NCBI RefSeq assembly: GCF_000724625.1
Contig: NZ_CP007139.1
Location: forward strand, 1,054,001 to 1,118,000
Length of the DNA stretch: 64,000 bases
DNA from: Fimbriimonas ginsengisoli Gsoil 348
GTDB taxonomy: Bacteria; Armatimonadota; Fimbriimonadia; Fimbriimonadales; Fimbriimonadaceae
Reading direction: 5' to 3'
Within the stretch, counting starts at the first letter, position 1; every line of letters begins with the position of its first letter. Positions 33,770-46,356 of the stretch are shown here, one piece after another. The translations under genes were made by a program, and so were the position numbers. The notes below the pieces were generated by a model. It ran no database searches, had not been told where the DNA came from, and was given only the letters and a program-made list of their open reading frames with translations.

Positions 33770-34471
33770 ATGACAACTTACTTTCCCGTCTTTTTAGAGC
33801 TCTCCGGCCGCGCCGTCCTTATCGTCGGCGGCGGTCCCGTCGCCTGGGAAAAGGTCGAATCGCTCAAGTCGACCGGAGCGGAAATAACGATCCTGTCACC
33901 TACGATCTCCTTACAGATCCAGGGGGAGGTCGATGCCGGCCGGCTCGTTTGGATCGAAAAAGCGTTCGAGCCCGCCGATGTGATTCCCTACTTCATGATC
34001 GTCGCGGCCACCGACGACCCCGCAACGAACGCCGAAGTCTTTCAAACCGGCAACGCCCTGAACCGGCTCACGAATTCGGTGGACGATCCTGAGAACTGCA
34101 ACTTCATCATGTCCGCCATCGTGCGGCAAGGTCCGATGCAGGTTGCGGTATCGAGCAGCGGCTGCTCCCCCGCCCTTGCCCAACAAATCCGAAACCGGAT
34201 CTCCGACGATTTGCTGACGCCGGAGGTGGGCCGGTTAGGCGAATTCTTGGGCCAATGGCGGCCGGCTGTAAAGTCGTCTCTTGGGTCGTACAAACATCGC
34301 CAAGGATTCTGGGCGCGCGTCCTCGCCTCCGACGTTCCAGCCCTCCTAAACATAAATGAGACGGAGGCCGGCGAAGCGATGACGCGAGGCCTGCGCTGGG
34401 CCGAGGAACATCCCGAGTGCCTCCTTTGTGGCCGGCACGAACTGGGATTTGATTGCGGGGAGACCACGTAA
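33770..34471 (+). CDS. precorrin-2 dehydrogenase (siroheme synthase N-terminal type)
   Basis: This 233-residue protein starts MTTYFPVFLELSGRAVLIVGGGPVAWEKVE, the NAD-binding motif of Met8/CysG-N. FIMSAIVRQGPMQVAVSSSGCSPALAQQIRN is the typical dimerisation and active-site region. It oxidises precorrin-2 to sirohydrochlorin and may chelate iron. ATG 33770 lies two bases after the regulator stop; GTG 33764 overlaps it. The final segment (CLLCGRHELGFDCGETT) is a Cys-rich tail. The stop overlaps the cobA ATG by one base. Confidence 0.88.
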   Translation: MTTYFPVFLELSGRAVLIVGGGPVAWEKVESLKSTGAEITILSPTISLQIQGEVDAGRLVWIEKAFEPADVIPYFMIVAATDDPATNAEVFQTGNALNRLTNSVDDPENCNFIMSAIVRQGPMQVAVSSSGCSPALAQQIRNRISDDLLTPEVGRLGEFLGQWRPAVKSSLGSYKHRQGFWARVLASDVPALLNINETEAGEAMTRGLRWAEEHPECLLCGRHELGFDCGETT

Positions 34472-35196
34472 TGGTTTCACTGGTAGGCGCCGGTCCAGGG
34501 GATGCCGGTCTTATCACGGTGAAGGGACTCCGTGCCCTGAAAGCGGCAAACGTAGTGCTCTACGACCGTCTGGTTGGCTGCGAACTTTTGGAGGAAGCAA
34601 ATCCTTCCGCGGTATTGATCGACGTCGGTAAGAAACCGGGCGATCCGAAGCAGCCCTCGCAGGACCACATCAACGGACTGTTGGTTCACTTTGGAAAGAC
34701 GGCAAGTCGGGTGGTCCGCCTAAAAGGGGGCGATCCTTTCGTCTTTGGCCGCGGAGGCGAAGAGGCTCTCGCCCTTAAGGAAGCCGGAATCGATTTTGAA
34801 ATCATCCCCGGAGTATCGTCGGCGATCGCGGGGCCGGCTTCGGCCCACATTCCCGTAACCCATCGGGGGGTCTCCAATGCCTTCGCCGTCTTCACCGCCC
34901 ATGAGGCCAAGGGGTTGGACGACGGCATACCCTGGACCGCCGCCGCCCGCATTCCCACCGCTATTTTCCTGATGGGTATCGAGCGCCTCTCCTACATCGT
35001 TTCGAAGCTTCTAGAACACGGGCGCCCTCCCGAGACACCGGTAGCCATCGTTTCCAACGCGTCGCTGCCCAACCAGACCCTCATCGTCGGCACCCTTGAC
35101 ACTATCCTAAAACAAGCCGCACAAGCCGCGCCCCCCTCCGTCATCGTCGTCGGTAACGTCGTGACCATCGGCGCCGAACTCAACCTACCGGGTTAG
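34471..35196 (+). CDS. cobA: uroporphyrinogen-III C-methyltransferase
   Basis: This 241-residue SAM-dependent methyltransferase has the SUMT signature: MVSLVGAGPGDAGLITVKGL, VLYDRLV, RLKGGDPFVFGRGGEE, EIIPGVSSAIAGPASAHIPVTHRG and FLMGIERL. It makes precorrin-2 for siroheme. ATG 34471 overlaps the preceding TAA (TAATG). It is the last gene of the nitrate cluster and is followed by a 290-base gap. Confidence 0.93.
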   Translation: MVSLVGAGPGDAGLITVKGLRALKAANVVLYDRLVGCELLEEANPSAVLIDVGKKPGDPKQPSQDHINGLLVHFGKTASRVVRLKGGDPFVFGRGGEEALALKEAGIDFEIIPGVSSAIAGPASAHIPVTHRGVSNAFAVFTAHEAKGLDDGIPWTAAARIPTAIFLMGIERLSYIVSKLLEHGRPPETPVAIVSNASLPNQTLIVGTLDTILKQAAQAAPPSVIVVGNVVTIGAELNLPG

Positions 35197-35486
35197 GGTC
35201 GTTGCGAATTCAGTAGGCGCGTGTTTGCCGAGAAACATCCCAAACCGTGGGCAGACCGCGTAAGAATTCCCACCCCAGCTTGCCCGCGGTAGGTCTCGGG
35301 GACGTCGCACCGGCACAAGAACGGCGACGTCATGAGAACGGCCAACGACATCTGCCGGCATCGGGAACCCTCCGTCGACCTTGACCTCATAGGTAGGCCG
35401 ACCGGGAGCAACGCCGATGCTGAGCCGCCCGTCGGCATCGGTTCTTTGTCGTCCTCCGAAGTCGCACTTTCGCGCGGGTCATCTCA
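35197..35486 (-). pseudogene. possible remnant of a repeat-type or carboxypeptidase-regulatory-like domain
   Basis: On the minus strand, directly after the fucosidase stop, one frame stays open for about 90 codons and reads protein-like: TDADGRLSIGVAPG, TYEVKVDGGFPMPADVVG and DVAVLVPVRRP. It has no start codon at its head. The pattern resembles the end of a carboxypeptidase-regulatory-like or exported domain. I treat it as a decayed fragment. No terminator or repeat was seen in the gap. Confidence 0.3.
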
Positions 35487-37018
35487 TCATTTGGCGGCAA
35501 TCTGTCGCTCGAATTCCAAAGCGACGATTGTATCCACGGGGCTTACGGTTCGGTCGATTTTATGAATCCTGATGACGCCGTCGCTCTGCACCTCGAAAGG
35601 AAGCAGGCGGTTAGTGAACAATTCTCGTGCCCGCAGGAGGCGCGGGGTTCGGCCGGCAGGCGTCTCCAAGGTGTCACCCTCGTACCCCTTTAGCATGTGC
35701 GCGAAAATGGTCGATCCCCGGTAGCAGTAACCTAGCTTTCGGTCGACGGGCTGCCAGGGGCCGCCCCGGGTGCCGTAGATTGCCTCGCCGGCTTTTCGAA
35801 TCCACTGGCCGGCCTTCTCAAGCGACGTCGCGACGGCCGGAGGGATCTCGCCGTGACGGTCCGGGCCAACGTTGAGCAGCATCACCATGTCCCGTACGAC
35901 GCAGTTCACCAAATACTCGATGACCATATCCGGGGGCATGACATGGCCTCCCTCGATAGCCCCGCGGTCATAGCCCCACGCCCCCGCCGTGGTGAGACAC
36001 TTCTGGTAAAGCGCCGTCGAGCGTACAGGACCACGCACCGGGGCGCCTCCCTCTTCATCCATGTAGTCCCCCATCCAGCCAAATCGCGGGTTGGTCGCGA
36101 CGTGGGGTTGATGTTTGCGGACGATGCCCATGATTCCAAGTGCCCGCCCGCTCGAGTCGTGGTCACGCCATCGTTCGCCCACCGGCCAGGCGTTGCCGGC
36201 ATCGAGGAAGTGGCCCGATTCATGGAAATACGCGCCATCGGCGTCGCTACCCTGCTCGCCCAGCCAACCTCCGTCCCAAAAGATGTGGTCGATATGGCCA
36301 TAAGAGCTGAGCAGGTGACGCACGTTGGCGTAGTTCTCCTCCTTCATAAGGCGGGCGTTCTCATGGTGGGCCGGATCGGTTTTATAGCCGAACGGATTGC
36401 GCTTGCAATCCGTGCCGGTGACGTCGTAATAACCCGGATATCGCCAGCTCAACACGGAATAGTACAAGCCGACCCGGACTCCCTCGGCCCGACAGGCGTT
36501 CGTATATTCGCGCACGAAATCCCGGTGATGCGTCTGCTGGCTTGTAAACGCGTTTGGATAAGGACTGTCGAACAGACAGTAACCGTCGTGATGTCGGGTG
36601 GTGAGGCACATCCACTTCATCCCGGCATCCTTTGCCAGGCGCGCCCAGGCGCGGGGATTAAACCGATCCGCCGCGAAGTACTCTTCGCCGCTCTCCGGAA
36701 AGGCGAATCTGCGATAGGCGTCGGGAAGGATCGCCTCGTTGTGCATAAGCCACTCCCCCCTCCCCGGGCCGGCATACAAGCCCCAGTGGATAAACATGCC
36801 GAACTTGTCGTGCCTTAGCCATCGGAGCTGCTCCTCGCTCAATTGCGAGATGCCCAGATCGGTCTTGGGTACGCGGGGGGCCAGGTGCGGAAAACCGGTG
36901 TCGTCGTCACCGGTTCCGAAGAGCGGCATCGCAAACGCAAACGGCGCGGCGCCCAAGTAAGTTAGGACCTTACGACGACTTAGGGTATCGGAATCGAAAT
37001 TGGACTTAGAGGAGTTGT

Positions 37019-37022
<4 letters not shown>
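35487..37022 (-). CDS. GH29 alpha-L-fucosidase, Tat-exported
   Basis: This 511-residue protein has an N-terminal Tat-like signal (SRRKVLTYLGAAPFAFA). GH29 motifs are FGMFIHWGLYAGPGRGEW, CLTTRHHDGYCLFDS, GLYYSVLSW and HIFWDGGW (nucleophile Asp). It would release alpha-L-fucose from glycans in the periplasm or outside. Its ATG overlaps the stop of the AraC regulator by four bases (ATGA), so the two form an operon. A small C-terminal beta domain completes the protein. Confidence 0.92.
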
Positions 37023-39874
<2,852 letters not shown>

Positions 39875-39946
39875 TCCGGGAGAAGCCGCCCCTAAATTCG
39901 TTCCAAAGGCGGCTTCTACGGAGTGCTCTCACCTGAGCCTCAAAGG

Positions 39947-42394
39947 TTAAGGCACGAAAGGCCGGCGGGGGGTGGGCGCCGCCTTTATCCGCAAGGTAGC
40001 GGGTTTAAGTCCCCCCGACTTCGCGGTCAGGACGATCTCTCCTGGCCCGCCGGTCGATTGCACGATCACCTGGGCGAGACCGTTGAAGAGGACGCGACGC
40101 CAGACGCCCCCGACCGCCTGATCGGGCTCGTGTGAGCTGGGATTGCCATTCCCTACTCCGATGATGCGCCCGGGTCCGGAGATCTCGAAGGTCACCTGCG
40201 CGCCCGCGGTCGAGACGGCCCGCCCCCCGGCGTCCGCCGCCGAGACGGCAACTACGGCGAGATCTTCACCGTCACCCTTGATCGAAGCTTGGTCGGAGCC
40301 CAGGCGCAAACCCTCCGCTTCTCCCGTGGTTTCGACCCGATCCGAGAGAACCTCCTTACCATCCGAATAACCTTTGGCAAGAAGAACTCCGGGAGAGTAC
40401 GGCACCTTCCATTCCAGGTGTCCGAAGCGAGGCATCGGCTTGCGACCGAGGCTCGTCCCATTCAAGGTGAGCTCCACCTCCGCCACGTTCCCATGAACCC
40501 ACACATCGATGGGCTGGCCCTCCTTTCCGGGCCAGTTCCAGTGCGGGAACAGGTGCAGCGAGGGAGCATCGGACCACCAAGCCCGGTAGTAGTAAAAGTT
40601 GTCCTTGGGAAAACCGCAGAGATCAAGAATGCCGAACTGCGATGCGATGTTTGGCCATCCGAAGGGGGTCGGCTCCCCCCGGTAGTCGAAACCGGTCCAC
40701 TGGAACTGCCCCGCGACGAACGGCCGAACCGCGTAGTGGTTTACCGACCGGTGCGCGGTGCTCGCCCAGTCGGGCCCGTTCACGTCGTACGCCGAAAGCC
40801 AGCCCTTCGGCGGCTCGGAGACGTAGACGCCGCGTGTCGAAAGGGTGGCTCCGTCCTCGGTTCCGACGGAAGGCCGGTTTGGAAATTTCGCGTGGTAGTC
40901 GTCGGTGTTGCCATGCGTAAAGTAGTTGAATCCCATCACGTCGATGGTCGTAGAGGAGCCGGCGCCCCAGCCTCCGCTGATCGCGACCGTCGTCGGCCGG
41001 GTGGGGTCCAGCGATTTCGCGTATGCCTGCATGGTGCTGGTCACCCGGGCCCCCTTATCGTTGCCCTCGATCGACCACTCCTCGTTGCCGATCGACCAGA
41101 TAACGACCGATGGATGGTTTCGGTCTCGCGTAATCATACGCCCGAGGCTTTCGAGTTGCTGAGGGTTGATTCCCGTCTCGCGATTCTCGTCCATTACGAG
41201 GATGCCAAGCCGGTCGCACGCGTCGAGGAGTGCGGGATTGGGGGCATTATGGCTCGTTCGCAGAGCGTTGACCCCCATCTTCTTTAGTTGCTTCAAGCGC
41301 CACTCTTCCAAAGCGTCGGGCACCGCGACGCCCACGCCCGCGTGGTCCTGGTGGTCGCAGACCCCCTTGAGCTGGACACGTTTGCCGTTAAGAATGAACC
41401 CTTTGCTCGCATCCCACCGAATGGTGCGGACGCCGAAAGGCGTTTCGTACCGGTCGACTTCCCGCTTGTCCTGACGCACCGTCGTAACAAGCCGGTAGAG
41501 CGTGGGAGTCTCGACCGACCAGAGTCGGACGTGTCCAAGTCGGAGCGTGGACGGGGTCTCGACCCGGCCTCCCGGCCCAATAGATATCGTCTTAGACGCC
41601 CAGGTAGCCACCGGCCGTCCCTCAGGGTCCGTGATCGTCTGGCCGATCTCAAAGCGAGCGGGGGCGTCCGCATCGTTCTGGACGGTTGTGCGAACGTCGA
41701 CGCTCGAACCTCGACCACCTACCGAGGTCGTTACAAAGGTGCCCGACCGCGCAACATGGACCGGTGCCGTTTTCGTGAGCCAAACGTGGCGATAGATGCC
41801 GGCGCCCTCGTAGAACCACCCCTCCTCCAGGCTGGCGTCCACCCGCACCGCGACCGTGTTTCGACCACCGTAATTCAGGTAGTCGGACACGTCATAGCCG
41901 AACGAGGTGTAGCCGCTGGTTGCGCGACCAAGGTAGAAACCGTTAACCCAGACCTGCGAGTCACGGAAGACGCCGTCGAAGTCCAACGCAATCCGGCGCC
42001 CCCGGTCGGCCGCGGGAACGTCGAAGGTTTTGCGGTACCAGCCGACGCTGTTCTCGGGAAAGTTCTTCCCAATCGCCTTCGAGCCGTGGCTGTTGCTACC
42101 GAGCGAGTCGAAGGGGAGCTCCACCGCCCAATCGTGGGGTAGGTCGAGGCTCCGCCACTTGGAATCATCGAACCGGTCGCGGGCCGCGCCCTGCGCGGTG
42201 CCCGCCTTGGCAAAGTAGCTGAAGACGGTACCCGGCGGCGCGGGATCGAAGTCCTTGGAGGGATCGGTCGCGTGACCCAGAGCGAACCGCCAACCCTTGT
42301 CCATGAGGAGGCGCTCGCGAGGTGGCGTGGTCGCTTGCCAAGAGATTGTATGAGGGGCGAGAAGGCACAAGGCCAAGTGAGCTAGTGTAATCAA
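39947..42394 (-). CDS. GH2 beta-galactosidase family enzyme
   Basis: This 815-residue exported enzyme starts at TTG 42394, which gives a signal peptide (LAHLALCLLAPHTISW). The GH2 sugar-binding domain, Ig-like domain and TIM barrel are present: LKGVCDHQDHAGVGVAVPD, ALRTSHNAPNPALLDACDRLG, WSIGNEEWSIEG (acid/base Glu) and PSVGTEDGA (nucleophile region). C-terminal DUF4982-like and Ig-like parts follow (AEVELTLNGTSLGRKPMPRFG, VTFEISGPGRIIGVGNGNP). It probably removes terminal beta-galactosides. It is transcribed toward the CE1 gene, leaving a 72-base gap. Confidence 0.92.
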   Translation of the reverse strand: MITLAHLALCLLAPHTISWQATTPPRERLLMDKGWRFALGHATDPSKDFDPAPPGTVFSYFAKAGTAQGAARDRFDDSKWRSLDLPHDWAVELPFDSLGSNSHGSKAIGKNFPENSVGWYRKTFDVPAADRGRRIALDFDGVFRDSQVWVNGFYLGRATSGYTSFGYDVSDYLNYGGRNTVAVRVDASLEEGWFYEGAGIYRHVWLTKTAPVHVARSGTFVTTSVGGRGSSVDVRTTVQNDADAPARFEIGQTITDPEGRPVATWASKTISIGPGGRVETPSTLRLGHVRLWSVETPTLYRLVTTVRQDKREVDRYETPFGVRTIRWDASKGFILNGKRVQLKGVCDHQDHAGVGVAVPDALEEWRLKQLKKMGVNALRTSHNAPNPALLDACDRLGILVMDENRETGINPQQLESLGRMITRDRNHPSVVIWSIGNEEWSIEGNDKGARVTSTMQAYAKSLDPTRPTTVAISGGWGAGSSTTIDVMGFNYFTHGNTDDYHAKFPNRPSVGTEDGATLSTRGVYVSEPPKGWLSAYDVNGPDWASTAHRSVNHYAVRPFVAGQFQWTGFDYRGEPTPFGWPNIASQFGILDLCGFPKDNFYYYRAWWSDAPSLHLFPHWNWPGKEGQPIDVWVHGNVAEVELTLNGTSLGRKPMPRFGHLEWKVPYSPGVLLAKGYSDGKEVLSDRVETTGEAEGLRLGSDQASIKGDGEDLAVVAVSAADAGGRAVSTAGAQVTFEISGPGRIIGVGNGNPSSHEPDQAVGGVWRRVLFNGLAQVIVQSTGGPGEIVLTAKSGGLKPATLRIKAAPTPRRPFVP

Positions 42395-42518
42395 GGTTTC
42401 ACGACCGAAGCCGCCGACTGGCTGACGCCCGCCTTTCTTTGCAACGTCGTTCAGGGAGAGCTGACGATGCTCTACCCAGATGTTATGCCTGCCCCACGGT
42501 TCAGCATAGATATTAATT

Positions 42519-42557
42519 GAATCATCGTAGATTCAATCCGTGAATCTACGATGATTC
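42519..42557. repeat. 17-bp perfect inverted repeat, each arm itself near-palindromic
   Basis: GAATCATCGTAGATTCA (42519-42535) and TGAATCTACGATGATTC (42541-42557) are perfect reverse complements separated by ATCCG. Each arm also has the form GAATC-N6-GATTC. It lies about 125 bases upstream of the GH2 start and immediately before a vapC fragment. It may be a double operator or the scar of a small element. Confidence 0.7.
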
Positions 42558-42572
42558 ACCGCCGGACCGAGT

Positions 42573-42722
42573 GTGCTTACATTGCCCGACTTCTTCATCG
42601 GCGCCCACGCCGCCGTAGCCAGTTACCGCCTCATTACCCGCGATGACGCAAGATATCGCACCTATTTCCCAAAGCTCGACATTTTGGCCCCGGGAGAAAC
42701 CGACACTCCAAACACTGCTTGA
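42573..42722 (+). pseudogene. vapC-like PIN toxin, C-terminal remnant
   Basis: The frame from GTG 42573 to TGA 42720-42722 encodes [17 protein letters not shown], then [15 protein letters not shown] and DILAPGETD. This is the conserved C-terminal third of VapC-family PIN toxins, with the Asp of DFFIGAHA and the TRD motif. The N-terminal two thirds and any antitoxin gene are absent. A stop codon lies just upstream in frame, within the 17-bp inverted repeat. Confidence 0.65.
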
Positions 42723-42743
42723 ATCTCATCTAGAACAATCCCT

Positions 42744-43868
42744 TTAAGGCGTGCTCATGATTCCCGGATCGATCCGTTTTAGTATCTGGTCGATGAGGGG
42801 CGAAAGGCGGGTGGGGGTGGCTCGAACCTTCTCGCTGGACAACACGACAATGCCGATATGACGTTCTGGGCAGAACAGGCACATGCTATGGAAGCCGGGG
42901 AGGTATCCGTCTTGGAAGATCATCCGCTGCCCTTCACCGGTCAAGATTTGCCAGTTCAGCCCTACATAGAAGTTGCTCGAACCCCAATCGGTGTTTCCCG
43001 TCCGCCGATGAGCCAGTCTGACGGCATCGTCGGTCTCGGCGATGTTCCATGCGAGGTATTTGAGCATGTCCGAAGTGCTCGATTTCAGCGATCCGGCGGC
43101 GGGCAATCGAGTCGACGAGGCCGGAAGAAAGGTTCCGCTGAAGCTGGCTGCGCGAGGTATTTCTGCTATTTCGCGAGGACTTAGCGCGACCTTCGTATCT
43201 CGCATTCCCAAGGGCCCGGCGATCTTCTCCTTGATCAGAGCGTCGTACGACTTGCCGTACACCTTCTCCAAGAGCAGGCCGAGCAATTGGGCCGCGACGT
43301 TGGAATAGCTGAATTTCACTCCCGGCGTTCTCGTAAGGCTTGCCACATGGAGGTCGCGAAGGAATTCTTCCGCCGTATAGGCTCGCATCCGCGCATTGTC
43401 CTGACCGGCGATCCTCGCATAGTCCGGCTCCGGCTTGTCTGGTCTAGGAGGAAAATCACGGGGCAGACCGGAAGTGTGGTTCAGCAATTGCCAAAGCCGT
43501 ATCGGCTCCCCTTGGAATTCAAGATTTGGATAGTCGCCATCCAGGTGCTTTCGAACATCGTCATCGAGGGAGACTTTGCCTTCCCTAACCGCCTTGGCGA
43601 GCAAGATCCCGGTAAAGGTCTTCGTAATCGATCCGATGAAATAGCGGGTATGCATGCTCGGCGAGCGGCGGGCGCCGGGCTCGGTTACCCCGAAATTGTA
43701 GGTAAAGGACCGCCCATCTTTGAAGACTCCGATCGACATCGCCAGGGTTTGGTCCGCGTTCATGAACGGCTCGGCCGCTTTGTGAACCGCAGTTCCAACC
43801 AAATCTGCAAGCTTGTCGGCCGGTGGGGCCGCCATCAAAGGGAGAAGGCTCAGTAGTAAGTAACCCAT
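42744..43868 (-). CDS. serine hydrolase, class C beta-lactamase/esterase family
   Basis: From ATG 43868 the 374-residue product has a signal peptide (MGYLLLSLLPLMAAPPA). Motifs of the family are SITK (Ser-x-x-Lys in YFIGSITKTFTG), the YSN motif (VKFSYSNVAAQLLG) and QDGYLPGF near the third site. This family includes esterases and D-amino peptidases as well as AmpC enzymes, so antibiotic hydrolysis should not be assumed. An upstream TTG at 43895 is an alternative start. It lies between an AraC regulator and the vapC fragment. Confidence 0.85.
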   Translation of the reverse strand: MGYLLLSLLPLMAAPPADKLADLVGTAVHKAAEPFMNADQTLAMSIGVFKDGRSFTYNFGVTEPGARRSPSMHTRYFIGSITKTFTGILLAKAVREGKVSLDDDVRKHLDGDYPNLEFQGEPIRLWQLLNHTSGLPRDFPPRPDKPEPDYARIAGQDNARMRAYTAEEFLRDLHVASLTRTPGVKFSYSNVAAQLLGLLLEKVYGKSYDALIKEKIAGPLGMRDTKVALSPREIAEIPRAASFSGTFLPASSTRLPAAGSLKSSTSDMLKYLAWNIAETDDAVRLAHRRTGNTDWGSSNFYVGLNWQILTGEGQRMIFQDGYLPGFHSMCLFCPERHIGIVVLSSEKVRATPTRLSPLIDQILKRIDPGIMSTP

Positions 43869-43908
43869 CGAAGTCACATCCGGTGCGAGCTTCAATCGTA
43901 TCGCTCGC

Positions 43909-45006
43909 TTAACCGGCGAGGCTAGGACGATCTTGCGCTCGCACGTACTGGCCCGCCGTCAGACCGAGCCGGCGGCGGAAATGGCGATTCAGATGGGTTT
44001 GGTCGCAGAATCCGCACTCGGCGGCGGCCTGGCCAATGGGCAGCCCCGCTCTCAACAATTCTTTCGCCTTGCCGATTCGCAGCCCGGCGAGATATTCCGC
44101 CGGCGAAATTCCAACCTCCGCCTGAAACGTGCGAAGCATCGCAAATGTGCTCAAGCCGACTCGCTTGCCGAGTTCGCTTAGCGTGACTCGCTCCGTAAAG
44201 TGTGCCGCCAGGTAGGTCTTCGAAGCTGCGACGAGTGGGCGCTTCCAACGGTTGGGGTGGATCTCGTCATCCTCGTGCCACGGATACCCTTTGAAGGTGT
44301 CCCACTGACGGCGTGTCTGCGCCACGAGGTCGATCCCCTCGACGGTATCCAGCATCGGCCAATCTTGCGGTGAGACCCGGAGGCGCGCAGTGGGGCGAAT
44401 CGGGTGCTTGGAAAAAAATGGTTTCTCCCAAACATCCGACGGGAACTCCTTAGCATCGTAAAAGTAGACCGTGCCCGGCCTCCACGGCGCGTGTGAAACG
44501 GCCCGATAATCAAGCCCAAAGTAGAACTTGGTAGGCAGAGCTGCGGATCCGAACGGATAGGTAACCGTGCTCCGACTGGCGCAATCCAAGTCCGCCAGCC
44601 GCTTGCCGTCGAGAACGGCGTTGAACATCGCGATGACGCCGGAAGGAAAAGCGAGATACCGGGGCTCATTCCAGCCCAGCAGATTTTGGCTCAGTCGAAT
44701 CGGCTGGAGCCGGGCGAGTTCCGGCTCATTGGAACCTTGTAGTAGGCTCCCGCCCACAGCGACGGCGTACTCCAGGAAGACCCACTTAGGCAAGTCGCAA
44801 AAGACCGCGTCCGGTATGACTTCGCCGTCCTTCGGCTGGACGTACCGCCGAAAGATAGCGTCGCAAATCGAAACCGTAGTCGTATCCCAGGAAATCCGGG
44901 GTGCGGTAAAGAGCTGACCGTGATCCAACTCGTGGTCCACCTCACCAGGAAAGACCATTCGAGGCCTCGCCAACACCTGAGCATTTGTCGATTGACGCCT
45001 TACCAA
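43909..45006 (-). CDS. AraC-family regulator with long N-terminal domain
   Basis: This 365-residue protein has a C-terminal AraC domain: VTLSELGKRVGLSTFAMLRTFQAEVGISPAEYLAGLRIGKAKELL, continuing into IGQAAAECGFCDQTHLNRHFRRRLGLT. The long N-terminal region (about 240 residues) shows no clear family signature and may be a sensor. ATG 44958 (MVFPGEVDHELD) is a possible shorter start. It is divergent from the sugar ABC transporter permease and upstream of the serine hydrolase (40 bases), so it may control one or both. Confidence 0.85.
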   Translation of the reverse strand: MVRRQSTNAQVLARPRMVFPGEVDHELDHGQLFTAPRISWDTTTVSICDAIFRRYVQPKDGEVIPDAVFCDLPKWVFLEYAVAVGGSLLQGSNEPELARLQPIRLSQNLLGWNEPRYLAFPSGVIAMFNAVLDGKRLADLDCASRSTVTYPFGSAALPTKFYFGLDYRAVSHAPWRPGTVYFYDAKEFPSDVWEKPFFSKHPIRPTARLRVSPQDWPMLDTVEGIDLVAQTRRQWDTFKGYPWHEDDEIHPNRWKRPLVAASKTYLAAHFTERVTLSELGKRVGLSTFAMLRTFQAEVGISPAEYLAGLRIGKAKELLRAGLPIGQAAAECGFCDQTHLNRHFRRRLGLTAGQYVRAQDRPSLAG

Positions 45007-45188
45007 CGGTAAATGATACGGGCACGCAAGACATCGTCGTTACCGCTTCCCGCCTAAAGAGGGTTCGATAGCTTAACACTGCAGAACTCCTGGGTTGTTG
45101 AGCCTCGATGAGGCTCGCCCGGGTAACGGCGTCCCAAATGCAGTCGACTTCTGTGGAGACCAGCGGTCGGGGGCGGCCATAATCGCCT

Positions 45189-46241
45189 GTGCGACCAGAT
45201 TCCACCGCGCGAAAGGGGCTATCGGGCCTCCTCGGGTTTCAGCAGCTCGGATTGATTGGCATCATTCTCCTCCTCGGCATCGTGATGAGCCGGTACGCGG
45301 GTAGCCATGTCGATGGCCGGACCCATCAGATGGTCAACAACTTCCTGAATCCGGCAACCCTGATTCAGGTCGCGACTGACACCAGCTTCTTCGCAATCAT
45401 GGCGGTGGGGATGACGATGGTGATCATCTCCGCGGGAATCGATCTCTCGGTCGGGTCGATCTACGCGGTCTCCGGCGTTTTGATGTCGATGATCTTGCGC
45501 AACATGACCGGCCTGTCTCCGGCGATGTACGTGTTGACGGGGATCGGTCTCGGTTGCGGCATCGGGCTGCTTTGCGGGTGGATCAACGGGGTGATGGTAA
45601 GCCGGCTCGGCGTTCACCCGTTCATCATCACCCTCGGAACAATGTGGGTGTACCGCGGGATCGCGTTCGTGAGAAGCGGAGCGGAAAGCATCCTCGTCCC
45701 GCAACCTCTCAACAACTTCGCTAAAGCCAACCTCGGTCTCCGTAGCGACCTGGCTCCCGTGCCGATGGTGGTGATGCTCCTCGTCACCGTGCTCGGCGGC
45801 ATTTACCTCTTGCGGACGACCTGGGGACGTCGAATCTTCGCGGTCGGCGGAAATATTGAGGCGTCCCGCTACTCGGGACTTCCGATCACAAGGATCCTAA
45901 CCGGAGTGTACGTATTGTCCGGTTTGGCGGCGGGAATCGCCGGATTTCTGGGAAGCAGCTTCTATGGATCGGCGTCGTCGGGCGACGCGAACGGGTACGA
46001 GCTTTACGTTATCGCCAGCGCGGTTGTCGGCGGAGCGAGTCTGAACGGCGGCAAAGGAAGCGCTCTCGGTGCGTTGCTGGGCGCCTTGCTCATCGTCATG
46101 ATCCGTCAGGCGATTCGAACGCTCCACATGGATCAAAACTACGAATGGATCATCATCGGCGTCGCGATCGTAGTCGCCGTAGTACTCGACCGGGCCAGCT
46201 CCACCCTCGCCCAAAAGCGAATGGTAAAGGCAAGAGCCTAA
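45189..46241 (+). CDS. ribose-type sugar ABC transporter permease
   Basis: This 350-residue protein has about nine membrane segments and the RbsC-family signatures FFAIMAVGMTMVIISAGIDLSVGSIYA, VHPFIITLGTMWVYRG, AVGGNIEASRYSGLPI and YELYVIASAVVGGASLNGGKG. It would form the membrane channel with the ATPase encoded at 47431-48924. It starts at GTG 45189; no better start is seen. It is divergent from an AraC gene. Confidence 0.92.
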   Translation: MRPDSTARKGLSGLLGFQQLGLIGIILLLGIVMSRYAGSHVDGRTHQMVNNFLNPATLIQVATDTSFFAIMAVGMTMVIISAGIDLSVGSIYAVSGVLMSMILRNMTGLSPAMYVLTGIGLGCGIGLLCGWINGVMVSRLGVHPFIITLGTMWVYRGIAFVRSGAESILVPQPLNNFAKANLGLRSDLAPVPMVVMLLVTVLGGIYLLRTTWGRRIFAVGGNIEASRYSGLPITRILTGVYVLSGLAAGIAGFLGSSFYGSASSGDANGYELYVIASAVVGGASLNGGKGSALGALLGALLIVMIRQAIRTLHMDQNYEWIIIGVAIVVAVVLDRASSTLAQKRMVKARA

Positions 46242-46246
46242 TGTAG

Positions 46247-46309
46247 TGCCGCCTTCCTAGGCGGCATCTTCTCCAGTGTCACCCCGGCATCCTGCCGGAA
46301 AGATGCCGG
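46247..46309 (+). repeat. two hairpins between permease and binding-protein genes
   Basis: TGCCGCC-TTCCTA-GGCGGCA (46247-46266) and CCGGCATC/GATGCCGG (46284-46309) follow the permease stop. Neither has a T-tract. They may protect or partially terminate mRNA, helping different expression of permease and binding protein. Confidence 0.6.
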
Positions 46310-46356
46310 AGCCACGGCGGCAGTGTGTAATATGAACCTGAATTGGTGAGGATAGG

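Noticed and set aside
42744-43868. Beta-lactamase resistance gene
   Set aside because: Motifs fit the broad serine hydrolase family that includes esterases; there is no evidence for antibiotic hydrolysis.
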